Source: an uncultured Porphyromonas sp.
GTDB lineage: Bacteria > Bacteroidota > Bacteroidia > Bacteroidales > Porphyromonadaceae
NCBI GenBank assembly: GCA_900538385.1
Contig: UWSO01000003.1
Span: 1-64,000 of the forward strand
Length of the DNA: 64,000 bases
Direction: 5' to 3'
Of the stretch, positions 1-9,408 are shown piece by piece. Under the pieces are notes generated by a model. The model saw nothing but the letters and a program-made list of their open reading frames with translations. It did no database searches and had not been told where the DNA came from. Made by a program: the position numbers and the translations under genes. Numbering within the stretch: the first letter of the stretch is position 1; the number at the start of each line of letters is the position of its first letter.

Positions 1-75
1 TCCATAGCGCTATGTAGCAAGACTTAATCCATCTATTCCTCGGTTGGCGTCAGCCATAGCTCCTTGGATACAGGG

Positions 76-92
76 TATAATGCGTCAGCCCT
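76..92. repeat. Right terminal repeat of a MITE-like element
   Basis: The 17 bases TATAATGCGTCAGCCCT match the right ends of the complete elements at 15078-15461 and 52116-52488. No matching left end lies in the window, so the element would begin before base 1 or is degraded. Its 75 bases of inner sequence are not clearly similar to the inner parts of the other copies. Confidence 0.6.
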
Positions 93-335
93 GTCTCATC
101 GGGGAAGGTATGACGAAAAGAACTGTACTAGCTGAAGGTAAACTGTAGACCTACTGTGTTTACGCTAGCAAAGGAGTGAAGCCCTCTGAGTAGCTACGAT
201 ATAGGGGCTTAGGGAATGTTTGAGAGATTCGTTGATAAGACCTTTTGTGTTGCTTATTCTGCTGTATCTCTTGATTTTGCATGCTTGTTTTGAAGGCGCA
301 TTGCTTTTTGTGTGGAAAGAATTTCTCCGAAAGGG
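93..335. other. Intergenic stretch with no recognised gene
   Basis: Short open frames occur on both strands between the repeat end and the tRNA promoter, but none has a recognisable protein, a signal peptide or a promoter. I see no hairpin followed by a T tract. It reads as non-coding spacer. Confidence 0.5.
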
Positions 336-366
336 TTTGCAGGTTTCGAAAAATGTTGTACCTTTG
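336..366 (+). promoter_or_regulatory. Bacteroidota-type promoter of tRNA-Arg
   Basis: TTTG at 336-339 is followed after 19 bases by TACCTTTG at 359-366, matching the TTTG / TAnnTTTG consensus of the Bacteroidota housekeeping sigma factor. Transcription should start near 373, giving a leader of about 85 bases before the tRNA. Confidence 0.8.
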
Positions 367-458
367 CACTTGCAAACGGGGAGGAGCACTTCACTTTTGT
401 GATTGTCCAGCTGTTTCAAATCCTTGTTTGTCGTTTTTTTAAGGGTTTAGTTTTCATC

Positions 459-532
459 GGCCGCGTAGCTCAACTGAATAGAGCATTTGACTACGGATCA
501 AAAGGTTGCAGGTTTGAATCCTGCCGCGGTCA
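459..532 (+). tRNA. tRNA-Arg (anticodon ACG)
   Basis: The sequence folds as a full cloverleaf. The acceptor stem GGCCGCG pairs with CGCGGTC (one G-T pair). The anticodon stem-loop is TTTGA-CTACGGA-TCAAA, with anticodon ACG decoding CGU-type arginine codons after A-to-I editing. The T arm is GCAGG-TTTGAAT-CCTGC. The 3' CCA is not encoded. It stands alone, with its own promoter upstream and a strong terminator directly downstream. Confidence 0.95.
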
Positions 533-534
533 CA

Positions 535-567
535 AAAAGAGCCTCCTGAGATGGGAGGCTCTTTTTG
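535..567. terminator. Bidirectional intrinsic terminator
   Basis: The inverted repeat AAGAGCCTCC / GGGAGGCTCTT has a 6-base loop, an A tract on the left and a T tract on the right, so it can end both the plus-strand tRNA-Arg transcript and the minus-strand S41 peptidase transcript whose stop codon lies 29 bases to the right. Confidence 0.85.
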
Positions 568-595
568 CGTTTATAGGTCTGATGTAAGCGGTGGA

Positions 596-1651
596 TTACT
601 TCGTCGCTTCGAGAAGTATCGTAATAGCGCGCTCGATCAGTGCATCTTGGCGCTGCGCTGTCGCCTCGTCTGTCTGCTCCTGGATAATATCTGGCTCGAT
701 GCCCCCCTCGATGCTATGCCGCTGAGCGTCGTACATACGAGAGGAGGAGTAGCGTAGCCACCAGCCGTTAGGCAGTTCGCTACTGCGAGGCAAGCCACCG
801 CCACCACCTGTACGGTCACCCATGAAGAGGACGTGACGGGTTGTCCCTTTGACATAAGCAACGAGTGAATTGGCTGCGCTATAAGTCCCGCGATCCATGA
901 GGATCACGGTAGGACGCTGCCAGCTGAAGGGGGCACGAGCGAGCTTGATCTCTTTGAGGGGGCCGAAGTCATTATGCCCAGGTCCGGTCTTCGTACTCAT
1001 ATAGCCGACGACCGTGTCGGAGGGGATCAAGACGCTAGCCAGACGATCCGCATTGGTCAGCAATCCACCACCATTGCTACGCATATCGATGATCAAGCCA
1101 CGACAATGTGCTAGTCTTGAGAAGACTGCGTGTAGGTGAGTCAAGGAGATAGACGCGGAGAAAGAAGGGATCACCATATAGCCGATCGAGTCAGCTGCAT
1201 GTCCATTGTAAGTGATAGGCGTATAGTAGATAGAGCCAGCACGGCGCATATGAGGCTGCAGGTAAAGGTTGCGTATGCGACTGTCTAGGCAGTATCTAGA
1301 GCCTTCATAAATGTTCCACCCCCCTACATCAAAGGGTGCGACGAGGTTCACATGTCCATCCTTGAGGTGACGCATCAGCTCTACCATGAGGTCAAAGAAC
1401 TCATCCTCCGACTGGCATTGCTGTACCATAGGCGTGTAGATATCCTTGAGATCGTTCCAAGTGGTATCGCCTGAGGCTGGGAGCTTATCGTCAAAGAAGC
1501 AGTACCCCTCGTCTAGGATGGTCCACAGTGCTGTAAAGTTCGTCTGATAGTCCCTAGTGTATTCCTGCTCTTCAGGCTCTTGTGTGCAGGCAAGCAGTAG
1601 TGGCAGGAGTAGCAGGTCGACAAGCCCGCTATGTAGTCTCGTTAGATTCAT
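596..1651 (-). CDS. S41-family peptidase, lipoprotein
   Basis: This 351-residue protein is a probable outer-membrane or periplasmic serine peptidase of the S41 (C-terminal processing/tricorn) family. A lipoprotein signal ends in LLLAC, with the lipidated cysteine at residue 22. The S41 core is visible: DMRSNGGG near residues 189-196, GTYSAAN with the probable nucleophile Ser258, and a glycine-rich stretch GDRTGGGGG near 268-276. No PDZ domain is obvious, as in short Bacteroidota S41 lipoproteins. Its start overlaps the stop of the upstream outer-membrane protein gene by four bases (ATGA), so the two are translationally coupled, and the parC gene lies just upstream of that. The substrate is not predictable. 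The family call is firm; the physiological role is unknown. Confidence 0.88.
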   Translation of the reverse strand: MNLTRLHSGLVDLLLLPLLLACTQEPEEQEYTRDYQTNFTALWTILDEGYCFFDDKLPASGDTTWNDLKDIYTPMVQQCQSEDEFFDLMVELMRHLKDGHVNLVAPFDVGGWNIYEGSRYCLDSRIRNLYLQPHMRRAGSIYYTPITYNGHAADSIGYMVIPSFSASISLTHLHAVFSRLAHCRGLIIDMRSNGGGLLTNADRLASVLIPSDTVVGYMSTKTGPGHNDFGPLKEIKLARAPFSWQRPTVILMDRGTYSAANSLVAYVKGTTRHVLFMGDRTGGGGGLPRSSELPNGWWLRYSSSRMYDAQRHSIEGGIEPDIIQEQTDEATAQRQDALIERAITILLEATK

Positions 1652-2535
1652 AAGCTGATGGCAGTCGTGTGGTTTGCATTATGTACCTCTTGGTAGCCTC
1701 TGAAGGGGCGGAAGTAAGTGGCTAGACCGACTCCTAGATAGTGTCCCGAGAAGCCTCGATAGATGGAGTGGATACGTCTTGCCGAGTCGGTGTAGTCGTA
1801 GGTCATACGTAGGGTCATGATGCGCCATATAGGGATGTCTAGAGCCACTCCTATCTGGTAGTAGTGCCGCCGACCGAAGGTGTGCAGTGCGAAGTGGTTG
1901 ATGATGTTGTCGTAGTAGTAAGCCTGTAGGTAAGACTCATTGTAATAGGGCGCGAAGCCTAGCCCCACCAATGCTGAGGTCATCTGCAAGCGCAGGTCAG
2001 CGACGAACCACCCGATGCGTAGACGGTAGGCTGCCAAGGCTTGTGCCGTCAGGTCGCCATTGAGTTGCTGATCGGCTGGGTTGTTTTGGTTGCGCCCGTT
2101 GTAGGAGGTAGCCCCCTCGACTAGGACGCCAGGACCTACTCCGACGACCATCCCAAAGGGCAGACGCCACTGATGTACGAAGCTCCACTTCGTGTCGAAA
2201 GCAAGGTGCCTGGTGGCACTGTTGCGTGCGGGGTTGAGAAGCTGCGCATAGGCTAGCTGGGTGCTCTGCATGACGAGCCACTCAGGATGCGACTGTGTGA
2301 GTGGAGCCTCCGAGGAGAGTCGGTAGCTCAGCGATTGCCCACGGTAGTAGAGTGGTGAGAGGTACTCATTGTATAACTTGTTCCACCCGAAGCGAAAGTC
2401 GTGAGATAGGTAGAGTAGTCGGTGAGGCGCAGAGGCAGTCGTATCTGCCTCTTGTGCGGAGAGTGAGGCGCTAGAGCCTAGCAGTGATAGCCCCAAGCAA
2501 AGCGCTAGAAGGATCTGTCGTAATCTTTGTGTCAT
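1648..2535 (-). CDS. Outer-membrane protein of the DUF3316 type
   Basis: The protein has 295 residues with a clear signal peptide (hydrophobic residues 8-26, cleavage after SLSAQ). The rest is rich in alternating hydrophobic and aromatic residues (YYYD, WRLPFG, TYDYTD) and ends in short amphipathic strands, which suggests a small outer-membrane beta-barrel. It resembles Bacteroidota proteins carrying DUF3316; that assignment rests on general appearance, not a diagnostic motif. It lies 17 bases after the parC stop and overlaps the downstream S41 lipoprotein gene by four bases, so the three probably share a transcript. No enzyme motif is seen, and the function is unknown. Confidence 0.65.
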   Translation of the reverse strand: MTQRLRQILLALCLGLSLLGSSASLSAQEADTTASAPHRLLYLSHDFRFGWNKLYNEYLSPLYYRGQSLSYRLSSEAPLTQSHPEWLVMQSTQLAYAQLLNPARNSATRHLAFDTKWSFVHQWRLPFGMVVGVGPGVLVEGATSYNGRNQNNPADQQLNGDLTAQALAAYRLRIGWFVADLRLQMTSALVGLGFAPYYNESYLQAYYYDNIINHFALHTFGRRHYYQIGVALDIPIWRIMTLRMTYDYTDSARRIHSIYRGFSGHYLGVGLATYFRPFRGYQEVHNANHTTAISL

Positions 2536-2552
2536 AGCTAGTGATGCTTAGC

Positions 2553-5174
2553 TTATTCTTCAGTTGGCTCCTCTTCTTCTGTTTCTTCAGTTACAGACTC
2601 CACTTTTTCAAAGCTTGCAATAGGTAGTGCGGTAAGTCGCTTGCCTCGTGCGGAGAGCTTCTTGAGTGGTTCATACTCAGTCACTGCGATCTCGATCGTT
2701 GTAGCCTTCTTGCGTCCTTGCGGCTGCGTGATCAGTGTAAATTGTGCCTCGGGCTCATCGGTGAGTGCCAGTAGTTGTTCATCAGGATCTACGATAGCTT
2801 GTGGCTTCTTCCTATCGGGTAGGCAGACACGCTTGATGTAGGTAACTCCCTCAGGCGTGGTGTAGATGACGCTCCAGACTTTGTCAGGGTCATACTTCTC
2901 AATGATCTTGGGCGACTCAGAGAAGTGGTTGCTCTCGCCAAAGTCGGTCGTATAGACTTGCTCCGAAGGCAGAATGACGAGGATGCGGTCGCTCGCCTCA
3001 AACTCGCCTAGGTAGTCCCCCTGATCATTGTAGTTAATGCGGTTCACATCTGGGTCAAACCACACCTTGCGTCCTCCGAGCGTTGAGCCTCCCTGCTCTT
3101 TGAGCGAGATACGTTCGATTGGAGCTCGGGTCACGATGTTGCCCTTAGCGGTACGCCCTTTGATAGTAATGTCTGCAAAGTCCTTGTCAAAGAATAGGAT
3201 GCGTCGCGAAGTACCACCACGTAGCAGCTTGACCGTCACACTCTCCGCCTCTCCGTTGGGGTTGGCAGAGAAGTAGAGCACCTTGCTACCTGGTGTCCCC
3301 ATAGTCAAGTCGTACTCACGGTCACGTACACTGGCCGACACGTGAAAGCGCTTGATAAACGAGGTCTTCGTCTTGCCATCCAGATAGATCGCATTGTAGA
3401 TCGTGCGCTTGTCGCCGCGCACATACTTATTGATGTGCAGGACACGCTCCTTGCCGAGGAACTTCTTCTCCTCGATCTTGGTAATCAGATAGGTCCCATC
3501 ACGGAAGAAGACGATCATATCATCGATCTCGCTACAGTCGCACACATACTCTCCGCCCTTGATGCCCGTCCCGGCGAAGCCCATCTTGCGATCTATGTAG
3601 AGCTTGAGATTCTCCTCGACCACCTTCGTTGCTTCGATCGAGCCAAAGTGTCCGATCTGAGTGCGTCGCTCCCAGCCTGAGCCATACTCCTCTAGGAGCG
3701 AACGGTAGTAGTGTATCGTGTAGTCGGTGATATGGTCTAGATGGTGCTGTATCTGTGCCATCTCCTCGGTAAGGCGTAGGATGAGCTGCTCGTTTTTCTC
3801 TAGGTTAAACTTCAGTATCCTTGCCATCTTGATCTCTAGGAGACGTGCTAAGTCATCGTCCGTAATGGGTCTTAGCAAAGAGTCTCCCACGATGGGGGCC
3901 AGTGCCTTGCGGATCACATCCAGAGCTGTTTGCTGATCAGGTGCTTCCTCAAAGGCTGGCAACTTGTAGATACGGTGCTCTATGAAGATCCGCTCCAGCG
4001 AAGCTCCCATATACTCCTCCTGACGGTCGTGTAGCTGTAGACGTAGATCCTCTTGTAGCAATCCACGCGTATGCTCCACCGAGTGGCGGAGCAGGTCGCT
4101 CACGCCGAGGAAGCGAGGCTTGTCGTCCTCGATGACGCACGCATTGGGCGAGATAGAGACCTCGCAATCGGTGAAGGCGTAGAGTCCGTCTATCGTCTTA
4201 TCGGCCGAGACCCCTACGGGTAGGTAGATGCGTATGTCGGCCGTCTCGGCGGTCATATCGTCTATGCGCTTGATCTTGATCAGCCCCTTATCGTTGGCCT
4301 TTAGGATCGAGTCAATGAGCGTTGAGGTGGTCTTGCCAAAAGGCAGATCACGCACACTCAGCACACGATCCTCGATACGCTCGATGCGTGCACGGCTCTT
4401 GACCTGCCCGCCACGCTTACCGTCGTTGTAGCGATCCACGTCGATGATACCTCCCGTGGGGAAGTCTGGGTAGAGGGTAAAGGGCTCCCCACGAAGGTAT
4501 GCGCAGGCAGCTTCGATCAGCTCCTTGGGGTTGTGCGGGAGGATCTTGCAGGAGAGACCTACGGCGATCCCCTCCGCACCTTGCGCTAGTAGTAGAGGAA
4601 AGCGAGCGGGTAGGTAGACAGGCTCACGCGACTTGCCGTCGTAGCTCTTCATCCAGGGAGTGATCTTGTCACCAAAGAGTATCTCGAGGGCAAAGTTGGA
4701 GAGCTTAGCCTCGATGTATCGTCCTGCGGCAGCCTCGTCACCTGTGAGTATGTTACCCCAGTTACCCTGCGTGTCGATGAGATAGCTTTTCTGTCCGAGC
4801 TGCACCAAGGCATCATTGATCGAGGCATCACCGTGTGGGTGGTAAGCCATCGTAGCGCCCACGATCTTGGCAACCTTGTGGAGGGTCCCGTTTTCCATCA
4901 GATGCATCGTGTAGAGTACACGTCGCTGCACCGGCTTGAGTCCGTCCTCAATGTGAGGCACCGCACGCTCTAGGATTACGTACGATGCGTAGTCGAGGAA
5001 CCAGTGACGGTACATCCCGCCGAGGGTGTGCAGGCGTCCGTCGCCCTCCACCTCTTCGGGAGCCACATAGCTCTCGTCCACCTCTTCAGAGGCTGTAGGC
5101 GAGGCGGTTTCCCTCTCTGCGGACGTTGCGTCTATCTCTTGTTCTTGCTCTATGTTGTTCTTGTCTAGATCCAT
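2553..5174 (-). CDS. parC: DNA topoisomerase IV subunit A (ParC-like)
   Basis: This is the breakage-reunion subunit of a type IIA topoisomerase, which decatenates chromosomes together with ParE (encoded at 54004-56025). From the chosen ATG the protein has 873 residues. An acidic N-terminal tail of about 45 residues precedes the core, which begins near GGMYRHWFLDYASYVILE. HPHGD and the catalytic tyrosine in AAAGRYIEA (about Tyr153) are present, followed by a coiled region and a C-terminal DNA-wrapping beta-propeller. The N-terminal motif is the Bacteroidota ParC form rather than GyrA. The open frame extends 31 codons upstream, but that part has no homologous look and overlaps a promoter-like TACCTTCG near 5200, so the ATG at 5174 is preferred. 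Confidence 0.9.
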   Translation of the reverse strand: MDLDKNNIEQEQEIDATSAERETASPTASEEVDESYVAPEEVEGDGRLHTLGGMYRHWFLDYASYVILERAVPHIEDGLKPVQRRVLYTMHLMENGTLHKVAKIVGATMAYHPHGDASINDALVQLGQKSYLIDTQGNWGNILTGDEAAAGRYIEAKLSNFALEILFGDKITPWMKSYDGKSREPVYLPARFPLLLAQGAEGIAVGLSCKILPHNPKELIEAACAYLRGEPFTLYPDFPTGGIIDVDRYNDGKRGGQVKSRARIERIEDRVLSVRDLPFGKTTSTLIDSILKANDKGLIKIKRIDDMTAETADIRIYLPVGVSADKTIDGLYAFTDCEVSISPNACVIEDDKPRFLGVSDLLRHSVEHTRGLLQEDLRLQLHDRQEEYMGASLERIFIEHRIYKLPAFEEAPDQQTALDVIRKALAPIVGDSLLRPITDDDLARLLEIKMARILKFNLEKNEQLILRLTEEMAQIQHHLDHITDYTIHYYRSLLEEYGSGWERRTQIGHFGSIEATKVVEENLKLYIDRKMGFAGTGIKGGEYVCDCSEIDDMIVFFRDGTYLITKIEEKKFLGKERVLHINKYVRGDKRTIYNAIYLDGKTKTSFIKRFHVSASVRDREYDLTMGTPGSKVLYFSANPNGEAESVTVKLLRGGTSRRILFFDKDFADITIKGRTAKGNIVTRAPIERISLKEQGGSTLGGRKVWFDPDVNRINYNDQGDYLGEFEASDRILVILPSEQVYTTDFGESNHFSESPKIIEKYDPDKVWSVIYTTPEGVTYIKRVCLPDRKKPQAIVDPDEQLLALTDEPEAQFTLITQPQGRKKATTIEIAVTEYEPLKKLSARGKRLTALPIASFEKVESVTEETEEEEPTEE

Positions 5175-5291
5175 GTGATGCGAATTAGCCTTGGTGCCGT
5201 CACGAAGGTACGACTTTTTCACCAAAAGTAATATGGGGGCGCTTGGAGCTGCTAACCCAAGCTTCACGGCAAAGGTGTATTGAAATGAAAT

Positions 5292-5331
5292 CAGAGTGAT
5301 CCGACAAAACTGAAGTTTGTCGGACCACTCT
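5292..5331. terminator. Hairpin upstream of parC
   Basis: CAGAGTG-A-TCCGACAAA and TTTGTCGGA-C-CACTCTG form a long stem with a single A/C mismatch. It lies 30 bases left of the stop codon of the minus-strand protease gene, where a terminator for that gene would be. The flank is not strongly T-rich, so termination is inferred from position and stem strength. Confidence 0.6.
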
Positions 5332-5361
5332 GAACAGTTATTAGATTTCTGTCTGTGTGTA

Positions 5362-6882
5362 CTAGCTCAGATCGATAGCGTAGTACTTCATCGAGCCTCC
5401 AGGGTAGAAGCCCTTGACTAGTATCGCCTTGTCTCCAAAGCGTGTCTTCTGAGCTGCATCAACTAGCTTGCGTGCTGCAGAAACACTGCGTACAGCCTTA
5501 TTATTGATCGAGAGAATGATAAAGCCCTCCTTGACGCCAGCCTCTTGGAACTTGCCTTTGCCGACCTTGACAACCTCGAGTCCGTAGCTGATGCCTTGCT
5601 TGCGTAACTGGTCGCCCGAGATCTCTCGCAGAGAGGCGCCGAGGAGGCTACTGCTGTCTCTCTTGACGATCTCTGTGCTACCCTCATCGTTTTTGAGCTT
5701 AACCTTGAAGTCTCGCTTAGCACCCTTGCGGTCTACGGTAACGACGATGGTGTCTCCAGGACGGCAACGACCGATACGCTCCTGTAGCTCGCCCATCTCG
5801 GTGATCTTGTTGCCATCGATGGCTACGATGACGTCTCCTGCCTCGATGCCAGCAGCGTAAGCTGCGCTGACCTCTGAAAATTCGTTGACGTAGACACCCT
5901 GAGAGACCTTGAGGTTCTTCTCCTTTTTGACATCCTCATTGACCGTACCTCCGATGATGCCAAGGACAGCGCGCTGTACGGAGCCGTACTTCTTGAGGTC
6001 GCTGACGATTTTGGCTGCGGTATTGATGGGGACAGCAAAGGAATAGCCTGAGTAGTTGCCTGTCTCGGAGAAGATCATGGTGTTGATACCGATGAGTCGT
6101 CCCTGAGCATCTACAAGAGCACCACCACTATTACCGCGATTCACGGCAGCGTCTGTCTGTATGTAGCGCGCTATCTGTGCCGTGCCCTGAGGCCCCTCGA
6201 CAGCGGTGCTACGAGCCTTGGCGCTGATGATACCAGCGGTGACGGTGCCTGTCAGATTGAAGGGGTTGCCCACAGCAAGTACCCACTCGCCAAGCTGGAT
6301 CTTGTCACTATCGCCAAAGGGAATGGTGGGCAGATCCTTAGCATCGACCTTAAGCAGCGCGATGTCTACGGTTGGGTCGGATCCGATGAACTTAGCATCA
6401 AAGGAGCGACCATCGTTGAGGGAGACGGAGATGCTCTTAGCCCCTTCGACTACGTGGTTGTTCGTGATAATGTAGCCATCGGTGCTGATGATGACACCAG
6501 ATCCGAAACTGGTAACGGTGCGTGACTGCGGCCGGTCGAAGCCTCGTCCCCCACCAAAGAAGAATTCAAAGGGATCTATATAATCGATGGTCTGCTCGCC
6601 CTCTACTTTAATATGTACGACTGCTTGTACCGCTAGTTCAGCCGCTGGAGAGAGGTCTGGGGCATTGCCTACGGTACGACTAGAGGTGAGCTCGTAGTCG
6701 GACTGTAGAAACCCGTAGTCGTTTTCTGAACTCGGGTAGCCACCCTGTCGTAGAGTGGAGTAGGAAGAGCTTTCTGTTGATGTCGCGTTCCTGAGGGTGG
6801 CACGTACTACCCCCCACGAGACGAAACCACTGACGAGGGCTATGCCTAGCGTCAGGAGTGCGTATTTGAGGTATTTGTTCAT
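5362..6882 (-). CDS. degP: Do/DegP-family periplasmic serine protease
   Basis: The protein has 506 residues, with an N-terminal membrane segment or signal anchor (residues 6-27). It is a periplasmic protease-chaperone that degrades or refolds damaged envelope proteins. The trypsin-like triad is readable: His143 in NNHVVEG, Asp173 in TVDIALL and Ser252 in NRGNSGGALVD. Two PDZ-like regions follow, the first starting near GIIGGTVNEDV and the second in the last 90 residues. A glycine-rich FFFGGGRGFDRP segment lies in the activation-loop region. It is flanked by hairpins on both sides and appears to be a single-gene unit. No clear TAnnTTTG box is seen upstream, so stress-type regulation is possible but not shown. 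Confidence 0.93.
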   Translation of the reverse strand: MNKYLKYALLTLGIALVSGFVSWGVVRATLRNATSTESSSYSTLRQGGYPSSENDYGFLQSDYELTSSRTVGNAPDLSPAAELAVQAVVHIKVEGEQTIDYIDPFEFFFGGGRGFDRPQSRTVTSFGSGVIISTDGYIITNNHVVEGAKSISVSLNDGRSFDAKFIGSDPTVDIALLKVDAKDLPTIPFGDSDKIQLGEWVLAVGNPFNLTGTVTAGIISAKARSTAVEGPQGTAQIARYIQTDAAVNRGNSGGALVDAQGRLIGINTMIFSETGNYSGYSFAVPINTAAKIVSDLKKYGSVQRAVLGIIGGTVNEDVKKEKNLKVSQGVYVNEFSEVSAAYAAGIEAGDVIVAIDGNKITEMGELQERIGRCRPGDTIVVTVDRKGAKRDFKVKLKNDEGSTEIVKRDSSSLLGASLREISGDQLRKQGISYGLEVVKVGKGKFQEAGVKEGFIILSINNKAVRSVSAARKLVDAAQKTRFGDKAILVKGFYPGGSMKYYAIDLS

Positions 6883-7046
6883 AGTATTGAGGTTATACTT
6901 CTTGCTAATAAATTGATCGGATAGTCCTCGGGAGCGAAGCTTATTGTCGTTTGCGCCAGAGAGGAGTTATATCCATTAGACGATTGAAGTGGCGAAATGT
7001 TGCATTGGGAGTGTCTAGAAATAAGCGTTACATCTCAAATGATATG

Positions 7047-7086
7047 AGAAGACGCACACCCGCTCGTCTGCCGGTGTGCGTCTTCT
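7047..7086 (-). terminator. Hairpin downstream of the PpiD gene
   Basis: AGAAGACGCACACC (7047-7060) and GGTGTGCGTCTTCT (7073-7086) form a perfect 14-bp stem with a 12-base loop. It lies 45 bases beyond the stop codon of the minus-strand gene at 7132 and is the likely end of that transcript, although the T tract is weak. Confidence 0.65.
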
Positions 7087-7131
7087 ATAAATTGTGGAAG
7101 CGCAATTAGAAACGCTTATCTGTCGGGAATT

Positions 7132-9294
7132 TTACCAGAAGCGGTAACGTGTGTCCTCGACAGGAGTCTTCATGACGAGCTCTTGCATAGCTCTGTATGC
7201 CATCTGCTGTCCATAGGAGCGACGTCTCTGAGCTGTAGCTGCAGGAGAGGGCTTCGTGACAGATGCGTCAACGTTCTCTGAGATAGGCTGGAGGACAACC
7301 ACCTCTGTACCTGCACGGAATGGAGCAGAGAGCTGACCGACAGCCGTCGTCATAGCCTTACCAACGAGTGCGGATGGCGTGTTGGGAGAGGTGACGTAGC
7401 TGATGTTGTAGAGCGTGTCTACGCTCGACTGCATCTCTGTAGCGTAGCTGTCGAGGCTGTTCAGCTTTTTGCTTGCTAGGTTGGAGGCAAGCTGGTCGCC
7501 ACGCTGCTCCATCAAGACGATGTCTCGTACTTGATCGGCAACCTGCTCGAAGGGCTGGAAGCCCGCGGGGTACTTTGTCTCAACTTCTGCTACGACTAGG
7601 TAGTCGTTCTCGCCACAGCGGAAGAGCTTGTCTGATACTGTCCCTGCTTTAGAGCGTAGAGCCCAGCTGATGATCTCACGAGAGTTCGGGATCGATGCGA
7701 GAGCTGCTGAGGAGCTGTTGACATACTCGCCACGGACGACTGATAGACCAGCTGCTTGAGCGTCTTCCATCATCTTGTCGAAGCTCTTGTCACTCGTAAA
7801 GATCTCGTTGATCTTAGCTTGCGCCGTGCGGAAGGTCTCCTCGGAGAAGTTGATGGGTACTGTGAGCTGCGCGATCTTATAGTGATTGACAGACGCTGAT
7901 GGAGCTGTTCTGCGGACGAGAAGTGTAGCTCCAGGTCTCTCCATCTTGACAAATTGATTGATAGGAGTCTTGGTCAGTGTGTCTAGCCCCATGCCGAAGA
8001 GCTCTGCCTCGGTAAAGGTGCTGTCGGGCATACCTGTATAGTTATCCTGATTGATGAGATAGCCACCATTTGCCTTAGTCTGATCATCCATAGCGTAGGT
8101 TGCTACGATCTGAGCAAGTGTGGCAGATCCACTCTGGATGGCTGCTATCAGGCTATCAGCCTTTAGCGCATTGATTGTATCAAGCGGGATCAGATTGACC
8201 TTTACCTCCTCGGGAGCTTGCTTGCGATCGAGGAGCTTGATAAGTGTGTAGCTGTCATTGACAATGACAGGCTCGTTGACGCTACCTATCGCACCCTCGC
8301 GAAGCATAGTCATGGCGTTGGGGATGGTAGAGAGATACTGCTCTAGCTCCTTGTCTGTGAAGTAGGTCTCGTAAGCATTGCCATTGTCGTAGTTGCGGAC
8401 CACCTTAGCAGGAGTTGTCGTAGCTAATAGCTGGACACGTGCGGTGTCTACTTCAGCCTTTGCAGCTGCATAGTCAGCCTCGCTAGGACGCACTAGAGTG
8501 CTGTAGTAATTGACCTTCGCTTGCTCAAAGGGGAATGCAAATTGCTGCTTGTGGCTATCGTAGTAAGCCTGCACCTGCTGGTCTGTTACTGTGACCTGAT
8601 CATTTGGCAGGATGGTGCTAGGAGTGCGTACGACAGCAACGGTGCGGGTGCCTAACCCTGTGGTGTACTTCTCGTCGAGAGAGTTGATAGCGTAGCTGCG
8701 GGTGAGCAGTGCGTTAACCTTCTCAGAGAGGCGCTGTGTACGGATCTGCTTCTCAGTCTCTAGCCACTGATTGCGTACAGAGATCATCATGCTTTGCTGC
8801 TCAGCTGGGAGGCTCTTTATCTTGTTCATATCCAGCTCGCTCATGATATTGCGGATCTGCTCTGGATCGTTCATGTCTACTCCAAACTGTGAGAAGAACT
8901 GTGCCGCCCACTGTGACGTAGGTAGCCCCTCACCAAAGATGAGCGCAGAGACCTCTGCAGGGGTGACACGTAGTCCGAGCGCTTTAGCCTCCTGCTCTAG
9001 GACGTAGTCGGCTATGAGCTCCTGTGCTAGCTGGTTGCTGATCTGTACACGATCTTGATCCGTCAGCTTGCCTTGGCGCTGACGCTCGTACGGCTCTGTG
9101 CGCTGGGTGAGAAGCTGCTGGTACTCGTCGTACTTGACCTTTTTGCCGTCAATTTTGAGAGCAACCATCTTGTTGTCCTGAAGCAGTGATGAGCCAGAAC
9201 GTAGACCATCACCGATGATAAATGCTAAGAGTGCGACACCCACTACGATGATGAGCAGGCCGGCACGATTTCTAATTTTCTGTAGCGTAGCCAT
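7132..9294 (-). CDS. PpiD/SurA-like peptidyl-prolyl isomerase
   Basis: The 720-residue protein is anchored by one N-terminal membrane helix (about residues 12-30) preceded by ATLQKIRNRAG, the typical PpiD start. A SurA_N-like helical domain follows, then a parvulin-like region around 340-460 and a long C-terminal periplasmic part. It should act in the periplasm as a foldase or chaperone for newly exported outer-membrane proteins. It is the last gene of the coaX - outer-membrane protein - TPR - lptC - corC series, but a good TACCTTTG box in the 114-base gap to the corC-like gene suggests it can also be transcribed alone. The parvulin domain is divergent, so isomerase activity is uncertain. Confidence 0.88.
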   Translation of the reverse strand: MATLQKIRNRAGLLIIVVGVALLAFIIGDGLRSGSSLLQDNKMVALKIDGKKVKYDEYQQLLTQRTEPYERQRQGKLTDQDRVQISNQLAQELIADYVLEQEAKALGLRVTPAEVSALIFGEGLPTSQWAAQFFSQFGVDMNDPEQIRNIMSELDMNKIKSLPAEQQSMMISVRNQWLETEKQIRTQRLSEKVNALLTRSYAINSLDEKYTTGLGTRTVAVVRTPSTILPNDQVTVTDQQVQAYYDSHKQQFAFPFEQAKVNYYSTLVRPSEADYAAAKAEVDTARVQLLATTTPAKVVRNYDNGNAYETYFTDKELEQYLSTIPNAMTMLREGAIGSVNEPVIVNDSYTLIKLLDRKQAPEEVKVNLIPLDTINALKADSLIAAIQSGSATLAQIVATYAMDDQTKANGGYLINQDNYTGMPDSTFTEAELFGMGLDTLTKTPINQFVKMERPGATLLVRRTAPSASVNHYKIAQLTVPINFSEETFRTAQAKINEIFTSDKSFDKMMEDAQAAGLSVVRGEYVNSSSAALASIPNSREIISWALRSKAGTVSDKLFRCGENDYLVVAEVETKYPAGFQPFEQVADQVRDIVLMEQRGDQLASNLASKKLNSLDSYATEMQSSVDTLYNISYVTSPNTPSALVGKAMTTAVGQLSAPFRAGTEVVVLQPISENVDASVTKPSPAATAQRRRSYGQQMAYRAMQELVMKTPVEDTRYRFW

Positions 9295-9385
9295 TATATA
9301 GTACTATCTGTTTTTTCTTCTCTAGGAGTAATGCTTTCGGCTATTCTCTGTTGGGTAGAATAGGGCGTGAAAGCTATCTAGGTGG

Positions 9386-9393
9386 CAAAGGTA
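9386..9393 (-). promoter_or_regulatory. -7 box for the PpiD gene
   Basis: On the minus strand this reads TACCTTTG, a perfect -7 box. It lies about 90 bases before the PpiD start, between the corC-like stop and that start. No convincing TTTG is seen at the -33 distance. Confidence 0.6.
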
Positions 9394-9408
9394 GTTAAAA
9401 TTCAGTTA